DNA from: Galeopsis tetrahit
Lineage: Eukaryota > Streptophyta > Magnoliopsida > Lamiales > Lamiaceae
Length of the DNA: 64,000 nucleotides
Assembly: GCA_963675135.1 (NCBI GenBank)
Contig: OY776131.1
Location: 23,241,881 to 23,305,880 of the forward strand
Direction: 5' to 3'
Position numbers and translations under genes: made by a program
Notes under the pieces: model-generated
What the model was told of the DNA's origin: nothing
Seen by the model: only the letters and a program-made list of their open reading frames with translations
Databases searched by the model: none
Part shown: in pieces, positions 1-10,680 of the stretch
How positions within the stretch are numbered: position 1 is the stretch's first letter
Layout: the number at the start of each line of letters is the position of its first letter

Positions 1-345
1 CAGAGAATTGTGGTAAAATTAGCGGGTGTAGAGAACCGTTGTAAAAAAGAAATGATTTGGGGTGAACTCATAAAATGAGCGGGTGCAGATAACTGTAGTA
101 TAAATATGATTTGGGGGTGAACTCATAAAAGGAGCAGGTGCATATAACTGTAGTAAAAAAATATTTGCGGGTGAACTCATAAAATGAGCGGGGTGCAGAT
201 AACTGTGGTAAAAAAATAAATTGGGGGCGAACTCATAAAATGAGCGGGTGTAGATAATTGTTGTAAAAAAGAAATGATTTGGAGGTGAACTCATAAAATG
301 AGGGGTGCAGATAATTTAGGGGTGAACTCATTAAATTAATGGGTG
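1..345. repeat. Tandem array of about 57-61-bp units
   Basis: Five to six imperfect head-to-tail units run from the window edge to about 345. Each contains the block GGTGAACTCATAAAATGAG followed by GGGTGCAGATAACTGTAGTA and an A-run. Units differ by small indels, and the last two are degenerate. Minus-strand open frames across the array only reflect the repeat and are not genes. The array may continue to the left of the window. Its family is not recognised. Confidence 0.8.
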
Positions 346-678
346 CACATAAAATATAAATAAAAAATTAAAATTAAAACTAGGGTTTTACGGTGCACTA
401 GGGGGTATGCAAGTGTGACCCATTCCTGGACTAAAAATAATGATAATAATAAAAAATACAAACTCATCACCACAATTATTTCTGTTAAAAAATTAAAATT
501 AGTCAAAACTTTTAAATAACAAAACTTACTAGATTTTGTAAACAATTTTTTTACAACATTATAGAAGTATTAATATTTCTTCTACGACAAATACTTGTGT
601 GTACCAGTTACATACATGTAACTGGATCCAAAATTTTAAATGGGTTAGAGGATACCTATGGGCTATGAGCTGAATTTT

Positions 679-800
679 CAAATAAGTTACAGTTATTAAC
701 CCCAATTTTTTATGAGTTCACCCCCAATTTTATAAGTTTTCAAATAAGTTACAGTTATTTACCCCAATTTTTTATAAGTTCACCCCCAATTTTTAAAAAA
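679..800. repeat. Two inverted relatives of the 1-345 repeat unit
   Basis: Two direct copies of about 60 bp, each with CAAATAAGTTACAGTTAT and TTATGAGTTCACCCCCAATT (second copy TTATAAGTTC), lie here. The second block is the reverse complement of the GGGGGTGAACTCATAA core of the array at 1-345, so the same repeat occurs in opposite orientation about 350 bp away. The arrangement could form a long imperfect hairpin. Confidence 0.6.
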
Positions 801-2640
801 TAAAATTACTTGTACAAAAATTATAGTACCCTTTTATCAATTAGATTAAAATGCAACTCATTAAAATTCTAATTGTACACCCACTGCCGAGTCACGAGTA
901 TTTTATTTTTTCTTTTCTTTGTTTGTTTCGAATTTGTTCACTGTAAATCGTTTTCCCACTCTCAAATCGCTCGATTTTTCACTTCTAATTGCTCCATTAT
1001 TCTTTTGGATTGTGCACAATTGCGGTTACTCAATTTTTTGTGTTCTGAAAATCAATTTTTTTGGACAAATTGAAAGGATGTTCATATAAAAAAAAATTTA
1101 ATGAATTTTTTTTTGTATTATTTATATCGTACTCTAGATTTTATGTCACTCCTCTGGGTATAATATATATATATATGTTATGTATATATATACTTGTTGT
1201 TGCCTTTTACGGCACAAGTTATGTTTAAGAGTTAAGTCACAGGAAAAAGAAAGAAAAAGGTAATAAATGATGTCGAGTTAATTATATTAAGTGCACTTAG
1301 GCATCTTATTTTTTCTTGGGGTTGAGTTATTTATACCATAAATCTAATGTGTATTAGTAGCTAGTGTTTCTTATATATTTGACATGACTTTTTTTTTTTA
1401 ATTAATAATACTTGGTATTATACTATACCAACAAGCTAACTAATAAATTATCATGAAGTGATTCACGCACTACTAGATTGGTCATTAAATATTTGATTTC
1501 TAGAGTCATCGATTATATATATATTTTTAATTGATACATCTTGATTCGTTACTTTATAATGTTTACTTTTCGATATAAAGTAATGATTAATGAGCTAATT
1601 TTTGTTTTCTCTCTTTCTATATATTTTGCAGGAAGAAAATGTGGCCCGATTCTTTCGTGTACACAACGTGTGAATATAGTTGTTCGTATTAGTTAAAAAA
1701 AAAGTGTAGTATTAATTCATATGTTGTATAGTTTGACTTTGTCTTGTCCGTTCAAATATATCAACAATTACTATTTATATTATTTTGGTACTAAAGCCCA
1801 ACCATATACTTTTAGTTCACATTTAATATATTATTAGTTCACATACAATATATTATTAGTTCATATACAGTATAATATATATTCGTTCACAAATAAAATA
1901 AACAAATGATTGTTGTGTACAATTATGCCCTTACCGTGTCTGTGTTGTATACTTCAAAACTGAAAGACATTTAAGTGTATGGAAACTATACTGATCGAAT
2001 ACTATATTGAACTAGTACTATAGTGTATGGAAACTAATACTATATTGTATATAAACTAATATTATAACATATGTGAACCAATACTATACATATTTCAAGT
2101 TTAGAACATGTAAAAATACTATATTATACTTTATAATTGAAAGATATTAAAGTTTATACATATATATGAATGAATACTATACTTTATACGGACTAATACT
2201 ATACTATATAAGAACTAATATCATGCACATTTTCAACTAAGACTATACCATAACACTTTTAAACTAAAGTTAAAGTTAATATCAAAAGGTAGAATAAGTC
2301 TAAATGATTAAAAAAAATTAGAAAAATTTGATTTCATGCAAATTTTTGTCACAAAAAATAAAGATTGAAAAAATACAAACAAGGAGAGCGAAAAAAAATT
2401 AAAAAATTTGTCCATCAGTTTTAGCGTACGTTAAAAGAATGAACAAATGCAAATATAAATAAAAACGCAAGTGAATCAAAATTTAAAAAAAAATGAAGTT
2501 TTATATGAAAAAATAATTAAATAAGATGGAATGAGCAAAATTTTGAGAGGTCCAGTTAAAAAAAAAAATTAATCGAGATAAAATAAAGAAAAATTTAAGA
2601 TATCTAAATGAAAAATAATAATTAAATGATTTAAAATATT
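801..2640. other. AT-rich intergenic sequence, no gene seen
   Basis: No coding similarity is seen. The stretch holds dinucleotide TA runs near 1160-1190, a roughly 28-bp triplicate of TAGTTCACAT..ATATATTAT at about 1815-1880, and a degenerate AT-rich region (about 1980-2240) with many variants of 'ACTAATACTATA'. The short open frames are scattered, in low-complexity sequence, and not supported as genes. Confidence 0.6.
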
Positions 2641-2852
2641 GTCAGAAGAAATTGAACTCACACTACAAATATCGAAGCAAAACTTATGCAACTATAAATA
2701 GAAATTTTACTTCATTAAATGACAATATTTATTTATGTAAAATGGGGATTTAAAAAAAAAAAAAAATTATTAATGTAATTAATTGATTTAAAATAGAAGA
2801 AATTGAACCCACGCTACAAATATTGAAGCAAAACTTATGCAACTATAAGCTT
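2641..2852. repeat. Direct duplication of about 55 bp
   Basis: The block AGAAGAAATTGAA, then C(T/C)CAC(A/G)CTACAAATAT and GAAGCAAAACTTATGCAACT, occurs at about 2644-2697 and again at about 2796-2849, separated by an A-rich spacer. Function unknown. Confidence 0.6.
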
Positions 2853-2974
2853 TAAAAAAATTGATTTTTTTTATAGAAATTTCATAGGTAATAAGAATAA
2901 AAATATTAATAAAATGAAGTTTTAGAATAAAATTCAAGACTTTTACGAAAAAGCGAAATTTTAAGAACTGATTT

Positions 2975-3265
2975 TTTTTGCAAATAACTGGAATCGAACC
3001 CTGGAACTCTATAAAAACTGAAATAGCCTTGACCAATATATTACAACCATTACATGTATAACTTTTTGCAACTAAGTTATTAATACTTTGTAAATATCCA
3101 TATTCTAAATGGATCGGGTACACAAGAGTGCCACCGACCCGCTTTTGAAGCATAAAAAATCGAGACCCTGTAGAAATTCCTTCTAAGGAAGGCACTATTT
3201 AATAGCTTCATTTTGAACGAGATATCTTAGCTTAGTTGGTATCCCGGATTCAAAAAAATATAGTG
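2975..3265. other. tRNA-like or SINE-like remnants, weak
   Basis: On the minus strand near 2992-3002 is GGTTCGATTCC, matching the consensus tRNA B box. On the plus strand near 3229-3247 is a sequence like a tRNA A box/D-loop (TTAGCTTAGTTGGTATC). Neither folds into a convincing complete tRNA by eye, and the two lie in opposite orientation. They could be decayed SINE heads or tRNA fragments. A tRNAscan-SE or SINE library search would decide. Confidence 0.25.
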
Positions 3266-3719
3266 AAAAGGCGCCTCTTTCTGAGGAGAAATGCCATAAG
3301 AAAAAGGGGATAAATCTATGTCTCTTTTGCAGTACCTCTCGGATTCTGTTCTCTTGTCATTGCCTCTGAGAACTCTTCTTCTACTAATATTTAACAAAAA
3401 ATTAGGGGTTTGCTACACTATAGCAAAAACCGATCCTTATTCTATTCAACAACTAAAATATAATTAGAAATTTAGAATTCTTAATAGATTTTAAGTTATA
3501 AAACATTTAATTATATATAAATAATATTTTCTTTATTTTTTTGGCATTGAATTGGTCAAAGTAAATTAATAACCAACATGCAAAACTAATTTGAACATTA
3601 CAGAAAATAAAATTATGGATATAATATTGAGTAAATGTCCATATATTAATAAGCAAAAAAAAGTGTCCCACTAATAATAATTGAAAAGACACGTTGATAA
3701 AAAAAATTCATAATTTTGA

Positions 3720-4240
3720 AATTAAATTTTAAAATTTTAGACTACTAACTACTTTCTTTTACTCTAAACAATAATTATATCAACCGAAATTTGAAATTAC
3801 TAAATAATTTCTTTTAATTCTAAACCATGATTATCTCAAACTGAAATTTTACAAATACTTATCTTTAACTGATTAATTGATATCAATTAGATATATTAAT
3901 TAAATATTCAAAATATATACACTTGGATCATAAATTTAATTAGTATAAATCTTAAAATTTTAAATTACTAAATACTTTCTTTTAATCTAAACCATAGATT
4001 ATATCAAATGAAATTTTACAGAAACTCATCTTTAACTTATTAATTGATAAGTCTAAGCAATAATTATCTCAGCCAAAATTTTAAATTTTAAATCTTAAAA
4101 TTTTAAATTACTAAATTCTTTCTTTGACCATAATTATCTCAACTGAAATTTTACAAACACTTATCTTAACTGATTAATGGATATCAATTAGATATATTAA
4201 TTAAATATTCAAAATATATACCCTTGAATTATAAATTCAA
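3720..4240. repeat. Degenerate AT-rich tandem repeat with about 300-bp period
   Basis: A block containing ATTATCTCAA, CTGAAATTTTACAAA and TATCAATTAGATATATTAAT is present at about 3824-3921 and again at about 4127-4222, with weaker copies between them. No coding content. Outside these copies, about 3266-3720 and 4240-4800 are AT-rich without recognisable features. Confidence 0.6.
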
Positions 4241-4834
4241 TTATACAGATTCGATCGGATATGGGATAAACACATAACTTTTCAAAATTTTGAAAACAAA
4301 TATAATCAATTAAAAAATTAAAATTTGAAAATAATCAATTTATAAAACAAATTTGAAAATAAACAATTTTATATTATTAAAATTCAACATAGATAGATGA
4401 TAATCCAGAATTCACATCGACATGCTTTTTTTTTTGGGATGCGATCATAATAGTTTGCCGGAAAGATCTAATTAGTTAAGCGGAGAGATATTTAGTTCTC
4501 ATGATAGATAATTTGGAGGAATCTTGAGCTTTTGTTTATAGTTTGGGATAGCAACAGTCGTCCATCAACAATTGGATGTCTCAAATGAAAAAACTAAAAA
4601 ACGAAGATGAGAATAATTATCCAAATAAAAAGAAATTAAATTGTAATCTGAAAAAGTTCTGCAAAATAAAAACAATTATGCTGAAAAAAAGAAAATAAAT
4701 TGTAATATGGGAAAATAATATTGATTAAAGAAAATTATGCAAAACGTAAGATGTCTCAAATGAACTCAAATGAAAAAACGAATATGAGCAAAACAAATAC
4801 AATTATATTGATTAGAGAAAATTTCTGTAAAAAA

Positions 4835-4960
4835 AAAAAAAATTGTAAAACAATGAGATTAGAGAAAATTTCTGGAAAGAAAAATTGTAAAACAATGAGA
4901 TTAGAGAACATTTCTGGATTTTTTTTTTTGTAAAACAATGAAATTAGAGAAAAATTATAA
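4835..4960. repeat. Three tandem copies of an approximately 45-bp A-rich unit
   Basis: The unit TGTAAAACAATGAGATTAGA followed by GA(A/C)(A)ATTTCTGGA recurs three times, the last copy more diverged and preceded by a T-run. Short open frames on both strands are produced only by this repeat. Confidence 0.6.
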
Positions 4961-5181
4961 TTGTTGAAATGAAAGAAAAATGTTGAGATTTATATAGAAT
5001 ACATTGTAGAAGATTATGTGAAAATTCTTTTCATTTTAAATTTTAATATTCAAAATTAATATGAATTTTATTTAAGATTAATTAAAAAAAAAAAAGCAAA
5101 ATTAATAAGAAAAAAAAGATTTTGAAATAGAGGGATTTGAGAAGAAATATATTGTGATAACCAATCATTTTGCGACATGTG

Positions 5182-5290
5182 GCTGTTGAAATGTTTGCAA
5201 ATATATGATAAAATTAAGATTTTTACAAAAGAAACCGTGTTGAAATGTTTGCAAATATATGATGATATTAAGAATTTTACAAAAGAAACA
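5182..5290. repeat. Tandem duplication of about 52 bp
   Basis: Two adjacent copies of TTGAAATGTTTGCAAATATA followed by TGAT...ATTAAGA and TTTTACAAAAGAAAC. Several mismatches separate the copies. Confidence 0.65.
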
Positions 5291-5431
5291 ACGCACCGCA
5301 TGATATATGAATATGATACAGACTCATATGCAATTTTATTTGATCTATTGTTATTGATCGTGGAAAGATGATCACACGAGATATGAATATGATACATGCA
5401 TCACATGCTACGCGTTCCAACTTCCAAGTTA

Positions 5432-5509
5432 CAAGTTCAAAGCGATATTATGAAACTATGATATTAAGTGCAAGTTCAAAGCGATATTATGAAACTATGA
5501 TATTAAGTG
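5432..5509. repeat. Perfect 39-bp tandem duplication
   Basis: CAAGTTCAAAGCGATATTAT followed by GAAACTATGATATTAAGTG is present twice with no mismatch (5432-5470 and 5471-5509), so the duplication is recent or kept uniform. Confidence 0.85.
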
Positions 5510-5570
5510 CACTCACTACACGACTATTTAAATTTCAACAGATGCATGCATGTTATAATAAATTCTGATT

Positions 5571-5748
5571 TTCGAGGACGAAAATATTTAAGGGGAAAAG
5601 GATATAACACCCTAAAAATCTCAAGTTAGTTATTCTATATATGCATTTAAATTTTCAATTTTTTTTAATAAGAGATTTCACATCTGATTATTCGTATCTT
5701 ATAAATTTTTATAAATGATTATTTAAAATAAATTAATATATACACATG
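5571..5748 (+). mobile_element. 3' end and LTR start of a Tekay-like Ty3/gypsy chromovirus
   Basis: TTCGAGGACGAAAATATTTA is followed by a purine run (AAGGGGAAAAGGA) and then TATAACACCCTAAAAATC. This order (coding tail reading FRGRK, polypurine tract, LTR beginning TRTAACACCC) is typical of the Tekay/Del chromovirus 3' end. The LTR would start at 5603 and is interrupted after 5748 by the LARD insertion, resuming at 13382. The rest of the internal region is missing on the left, so this is a truncated relic. Confidence 0.55.
5744..5748. repeat. Left target site duplication ACATG of the LARD
   Basis: ACATG immediately before the LTR, matched by ACATG at 13377-13381 immediately after the other LTR. 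This fixes both element ends. Confidence 0.9.
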
Positions 5749-6455
5749 TGATGCGTCGAAAAAGAACGCTTACGGATGTCAATCGTTCATTTGCGAGCAC
5801 TGCTAATCACGAGTTTGAATCGTCCGTTTATCCTTGGCAATCTTCTCGTAAATCTCCCCGAGAATCCAAGAATGACCTGCAAAAGTACGCCGGAAGGGGG
5901 CTCCGGCGTAGAAACTCCGACGCTCAAGTCAGAATCGATCGTAGGAGAAATCAAAGAGGAATTCCCCTGTATATCTAGGGAGATTCCGGCGAATATAGTG
6001 GTGTTTCTTCTCAATTCAGTGTATATTTCTTATCAGAGTGTATATTGTGTAAAACGTGAATAAGAATGTAAATATAACCTGTTTATATACCTGGTCCCTC
6101 TTCCTTGGATAGAGGAAGACTCTTTCTTCCTATATTTGCTCACATTTCCCTACAAATCCGGGCCAACTCCCTAAAGACTCGACTCCACTCTCTCTCTCTC
6201 TGGACTGACTTCTTCTCTTGACTTAGTTAAGAAGGAATAATCCATACTACGCATTCCCCTTTGGGCCAAATCCTTGGGCCCAAAGGATATTATCCTTCCA
6301 ATGTGGGCCAAAGGCCCAACCAATCTTATTTCTCTTTAGAAGCCCAGGGGTGTATTAATCCAATCCTTCAAGCTTATTGACCTAATTGAGATTACTATAA
6401 TTCATCTCGTTTCCACGTGTCGACTTTTCCAGGAGCGACATATTTATCTACATCA
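5749..6455 (-). repeat. LARD 3' LTR (left copy), 707 bp
   Basis: Begins TGATGCGTCG and ends CTACATCA on the plus strand. About six differences from the right copy, no length difference. On the minus strand it has a TATA box (TATATAAA, plus positions 6082-6089). The open frames across it on both strands are duplicated in the other LTR and are not accepted as genes. Confidence 0.92.
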
Positions 6456-6470
6456 ACCACTCCCCCTACT
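6456..6470 (-). other. LARD polypurine tract
   Basis: On the minus strand the sequence directly preceding the 3' LTR is AGTAGGGGGAGTGGT, a typical primer for plus-strand DNA synthesis. It confirms minus orientation. Confidence 0.75.
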
Positions 6471-7589
6471 CTCGTAAAATACCTCAAATTTATGAGAGTA
6501 GGAAAAAAACAAGATGAATTAACCTGAACACCTCTTCGTATAGATCATCGCCATCTTTCCTTCAATACTCTCTTCCATTCCTGGATACACCCAAGTTCAA
6601 GTTTCAGAGAGTGTATCATGTCGCCCTGGGAAATTATATCCCTCTCTGAAACCCTCGAGCCCGAGGGAGTTCAAAACTCTTTGAAATTTCCCCACTTCAG
6701 GGATATTATGTGTTATGGCTCGTACTCTGAACCTTAAGGACTCTTAAGTGGCTAACACTTATCACTCAGAAACTCTCAGCCATATCCTGGCTCAATATGG
6801 TTTAGATCTCAAACCTCTCGAACTCTTTAAATGATTTACACTTCTCAAAATCTCCAGCCATACCTTGGCTAGTCCAATCAAGGTGGTTCATACATTGAAC
6901 CTCAAAATCTCATAAGTGTTTCTCATTTACAATCTCATTAGTCTAGTCGCGTGATCTTAAATCGAAACAGTTCATCTCTTTGAATCTCAGAATTGTGAGG
7001 GGCTCTCTAATTCCCCTCGGCCTCACTCTCCGATCGTAAGAAACTTTAATCCTGCTTTTATACCTCTGAGTTTTTCTTTGGACGGCTAGGGTCCTATATC
7101 CCAAGTTTTGAAAACCTCTTATAACTCTGGATGTCACCTATTTCCCTCAAGCCTCGAGGGATATAATGGGTAGAGCTTCTTCTTTAATCATTTTGGGAAC
7201 TGGACACCTGTTGGGTCATAGAATTACAAACACCATTTCCTGTTTCATATCAAGGACTCTCGCAAATATATCAGGAGTTGGGTTCATATCAAGAACCCAC
7301 GCAAATATCCCTCGTCTTGAATGTTTTTCGACTTTCCGTATTTTATCTCATCTCTTCTTACAGCTTACAATACCTGCATATTATCTCCTTGCATGCATGT
7401 ATATATATATATCTCTATCTCTGTTATGATGCAATACCTGTCCTGCTCTTTCTTTACTTATGAATTTAACATGTTTCTAGCATCTTCTTGACACGTAAAG
7501 GCTCTAAAGCTCATAGAGAAATCTTAAATAAGAATATAGGGTTTATGTTTTCTGTACTTACTTGGTGACTTGATAATGCTTCTAGTCTG
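6471..7589. other. LARD internal sequence without recognisable gene
   Basis: About 1.1 kb of non-coding internal sequence beside the 3' LTR, with several scattered short copies of CTCTGAAACCCTCGAG-type blocks and CATACCTTGGCTAGTCC / CATATCCTGGCTCAATA pairs. No gag or pol similarity seen. Confidence 0.5.
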
Positions 7590-8635
7590 TCTCTTAATAC
7601 TAGAGTTCTTAGGGATCATATTCTCCCTTAGGTTAGAATTCGTAGGGATTATCCTCTCCCCCTAAGTTGTTTATACTCGTGAGAGCTGTTTATACTCGTG
7701 AGAGTTGTTTATACTCGTGAGAGTTGTTTATACTCGTGAGAGTTGTTTATACTCGTAAGAGTTGTTTATACTCGTGAGAGTTGTTTATACTCGTGAGAGT
7801 TGTTTATACTCGTGAGAGTTGTTAGGGATTATACTCTCCCTGAAGTTGGAATGTTTAGGGATTATACTCTCCCAAAAGTTAGAATGTTTAGGGATTATAC
7901 TCTCCCAAAAGTTAGAATTCGTAGGGATTATACTCTCCCCTAAGTTGTTTATACTCGTAAGAGTTGTTTATACTCGTGAGAGTTTGTTTATACTCGTAAG
8001 AGTTTGTTTATACTCGTAAGAGTTTGTTTATACTCGTAAGAGTTTGTTTATACTCGTAAGAGTTGTTTATACTCGTGAGAGTTTGTTTATACTCGTAAGA
8101 GTTTGTTTATACTCGTGAGAGTTGTTTATACTCGTGAGAGTTGTTTATACTCGTGAGAGGTGTTTATACTCGTGAGAGGTGTTTATACTCGTGAGAGTTG
8201 TTTATACTCGTGAGAGTCGTTTATACTCGTAAGAGTTGTTTATACTCGTGAGAGTTGTTTATACTCGTGAGAGTTGTTTATACTCGTGAGAGTTGTTAGG
8301 GATTATACTCTCCCTGAAGTTGGAATGTTTAGGGATTATACTCTCCCAAAAGTTAGAATGTTTAGGGATTATACTCTCCCAAAAGTTAGAATTCGTAGGG
8401 ATTATACTCTCCCCTAAGTTGTTTATACTCGTAAGAGTTGTTTATACTCGTGAGAGTTTGTTTATACTCGTAAGAGTTTGTTTATACTCGTAAGAGTTTG
8501 TTTATACTCGTAAGAGTTGTTTATACTCGTGAGAGTTTGTTTATACTCGTAAGAGTTGTTTATACTCGTGAGAGTTGTTTATACTCGTAAGAGTTTGTTT
8601 ATACTCGTGAGAGTTGCGAGAGTTGCTAGGGATAG
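7590..8635. repeat. 19/20-bp minisatellite with a 474-bp higher-order duplication
   Basis: More than 40 units of TTGTTTATACTCGTGAGAG (19 bp) and a 20-bp variant with an extra T and GTAAGAG run head to tail. A second unit type, TTAGGGATTATACTCTCCC followed by AAGTT, occurs in a block of four starting at about 7820. The whole arrangement is repeated 474 bp later at about 8294, so two identical 66-aa frames appear. This is slippage plus a larger duplication, not coding sequence. Confidence 0.9.
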
Positions 8636-9410
8636 GGTTTATTGGCGAGTTAATTATATCTTCTGCTACTGTACCCCTACTCCCCCTAGCTTTAGAGGCT
8701 GTCGTGGATAGAAACTTTAGGAATTGTTCCTAGGCATTTTCTATTCGAATCTTTATGAGCTGGTGTAAGTCTCTTTATCTTGCAATATCTCTATCATGTT
8801 ATGTTTTAGTTTTCGAAGCATATCCATTATCTCAATATTCATTATGTGGACGCCTAGCAGTTATCTCATGCAAAGAATCTCAGGAATATCTCAAAACATC
8901 ATATCTTATTAAATTCACAAACAATAAATGCAAGTCATACCTGACTCATGCCAACCGCCCTACCCCCTCTACCGAGAGGGTAAAATTACCCATCGAATTT
9001 CTCAGGGACTCGGCGTCCCTCAACTGTTCACACGTGTACTCTTATCTCTGATATACCTCAAGGTCTTGGATACTCAACTCAAGTTTAGGGAGCTCCTAAA
9101 AGGAAACTCCTTCATTATGTTCTGGTTCAGCTTAAGAGTGACATGTAAATCTCCAGGCTTACTCGTATATCAGTCTCAAATCAATCCTGTAAAAATACAC
9201 CAAAAAGGGCTTCCTACATAGGCTCTCCAGTGCTCGGATAAGCGTCATAAGCATCAATTATATAGTTCAAACACGAAATAACCAAATAATGTAAATAAAG
9301 TCTCCTTTGATCTCAAACCTGAGACCTGGACCCCCTCTAGGACCTCCTATCATGGCAAGACGATTAATTTCTCTAATCTCCAATCTCAGAAGGGGATCAA
9401 CTTGTTAACC
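8636..9410. other. LARD internal sequence, nothing recognised
   Basis: No domain or RNA gene is recognised here. Two overlapping plus-strand frames of just under 100 codons run antisense to the element and show no known motif. Confidence 0.45.
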
Positions 9411-9414
9411 TCTT

Positions 9415-9616
9415 ATTTGTGGAACTCTAGGTGATCCTTGTATAACTGACCTTCCAGGGTGCAGTATTTCAGCCTTAAGGCTCGGGCCTCTCGGGACAGT
9501 GGAGCCCCTGGGTCTTTGTTCAGCTCTGTGAGGATTTCTCTCCAGTCTCCTCTAATCATCTCCATCCTTTCATCAACTCTAGTTTTCAGACTTGTTATTT
9601 CGGTTACTTAGGGTTA
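9415..9616 (-). pseudogene. Possible relic of Tat-type gypsy pol (between RNase H and integrase)
   Basis: An uninterrupted minus-strand frame of about 65 codons reads ...GDWREILTELNKDPG, then LSREARALRLKYCTLEGQLYK. The spacing of W, 'P(L)..EAR.LR', 'Y.(L)..GQLYK' resembles the segment before the integrase zinc finger in Tat-clade Ty3/gypsy polyproteins. It has no clear start and no neighbouring pol similarity, so it would be a degenerate remnant. The similarity is by pattern only and could be chance. It would fit the Tat-like primer site of the element. Confidence 0.35.
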
Positions 9617-10344
9617 TTGGCCCTTAAGTACTTCAAAATGCTCAAATCATGTTTCATCACTTTAAAAGGATCATCTCATGCAATATTAAAAATTCATTAT
9701 CTTTTCAAAAATAAAACTTCATAGCATCGAACAAACAAATCAAATCAACTTCCACTCTAAAAATCATAAATAAAGTGGATCATGCTCACTCAAATAATCT
9801 CTTCAAATGAAAATTACAATGAATATTCAATTCTCCATGTTTCATCATAAATGAGTATTTCCAGTACATGCAAGCTTCAAGGTCCTAAACGAGGACATAA
9901 CTCAAGACATATCCTTGTTTAAAGATAAAAAGGTAAGAAGTAGCACTTTTCATTTTTTGATCTCAAGGACCTGAATAAACTCAATCTATAATTTGAAATC
10001 ATATCTAAAGCATAGAAACATGTCAATCATATACAATTTGAAAATAGTTATGCTAACTTTCGTTTCCAGAACCATAGTCATCATCAATTCTCCCACATAA
10101 AGTAGTCATAGAACTCAACATATGAATCACCTACTCATGCTTCTAAGATTTCAAGTAATTCTCAATTCCAATATCATTTATAAAACATCTACATAAATCA
10201 ATCGTGTAAGCTTAAGGGGACCCTTCTTAATTCAACGGAAAAGAGTAGCCTCGTATCATATATGTCAATCTCTTAAAGACATGCTCATAATAATATCTAC
10301 AAGAATTAACACTTGTACTAACCAGTGGTACTAATATACTCAGC
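9617..10344. other. LARD internal sequence, nothing recognised
   Basis: AT-rich (CATG/CTCAT-rich) non-coding sequence. No frame longer than background. Confidence 0.45.
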
Positions 10345-10680
10345 ATATCTCTACTAGCCCTCACGGACCTGGGCTCTTAGGTCCTGGCCAATTCATGTTC
10401 ATATCTCTGGTAACCCTCATGGACTGGAATACTTCATATCTCTACCAGCCCTGGGGGACTGGAATACTCCATATCGCTGCCAGCCCTCGGGGACTGGAAT
10501 ACTCTATATCTCTGCCAGCTCTCGGGGACCTGAATACTCTATATCTCTGCCAGCCCTCGGGGACCTGAATACTCTATATCTCTGCCAGCCCTCGGGGACC
10601 TGAATACTCTATATCTCTGCCAGCACTCGGGGACCTGAATACTCTATATCTCTGCCAGCACCCGGGGACCTGAATATCCC
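10345..10680. repeat. 35-bp tandem array, about nine units
   Basis: Units of ATATCTCTGCCAGCCCTCGG followed by GGACCTGAATACTCT. The central five are nearly identical. Outer units at both ends are diverged (GGGGGACTGGAATACTCC, CACCCGGGGACC), the pattern expected of an array expanding from its middle. Confidence 0.88.

Noticed and set aside
2788..3195. 135-codon minus-strand frame
   Set aside because: It spans a decayed tRNA-like motif and A-rich low-complexity DNA, with no domain similarity.
5748..6063. Overlapping frames in the LARD LTRs on both strands (also 12567-12984) as genes
   Set aside because: They are copies of LTR sequence, overlap each other on opposite strands and show no known domain.
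7819..8493. Two identical 66-codon frames (7819-8019, 8293-8493) as paralogous small genes
   Set aside because: They lie wholly inside the 19/20-bp minisatellite and are identical only because a 474-bp block was duplicated.
7590..8635. CRISPR-like array
   Set aside because: Repeat units are contiguous without unique spacers, and the context is a plant retrotransposon.
8755..9221. Two overlapping plus-strand frames of 97-98 codons in the LARD
   Set aside because: Antisense to the element, mutually overlapping and without motifs.
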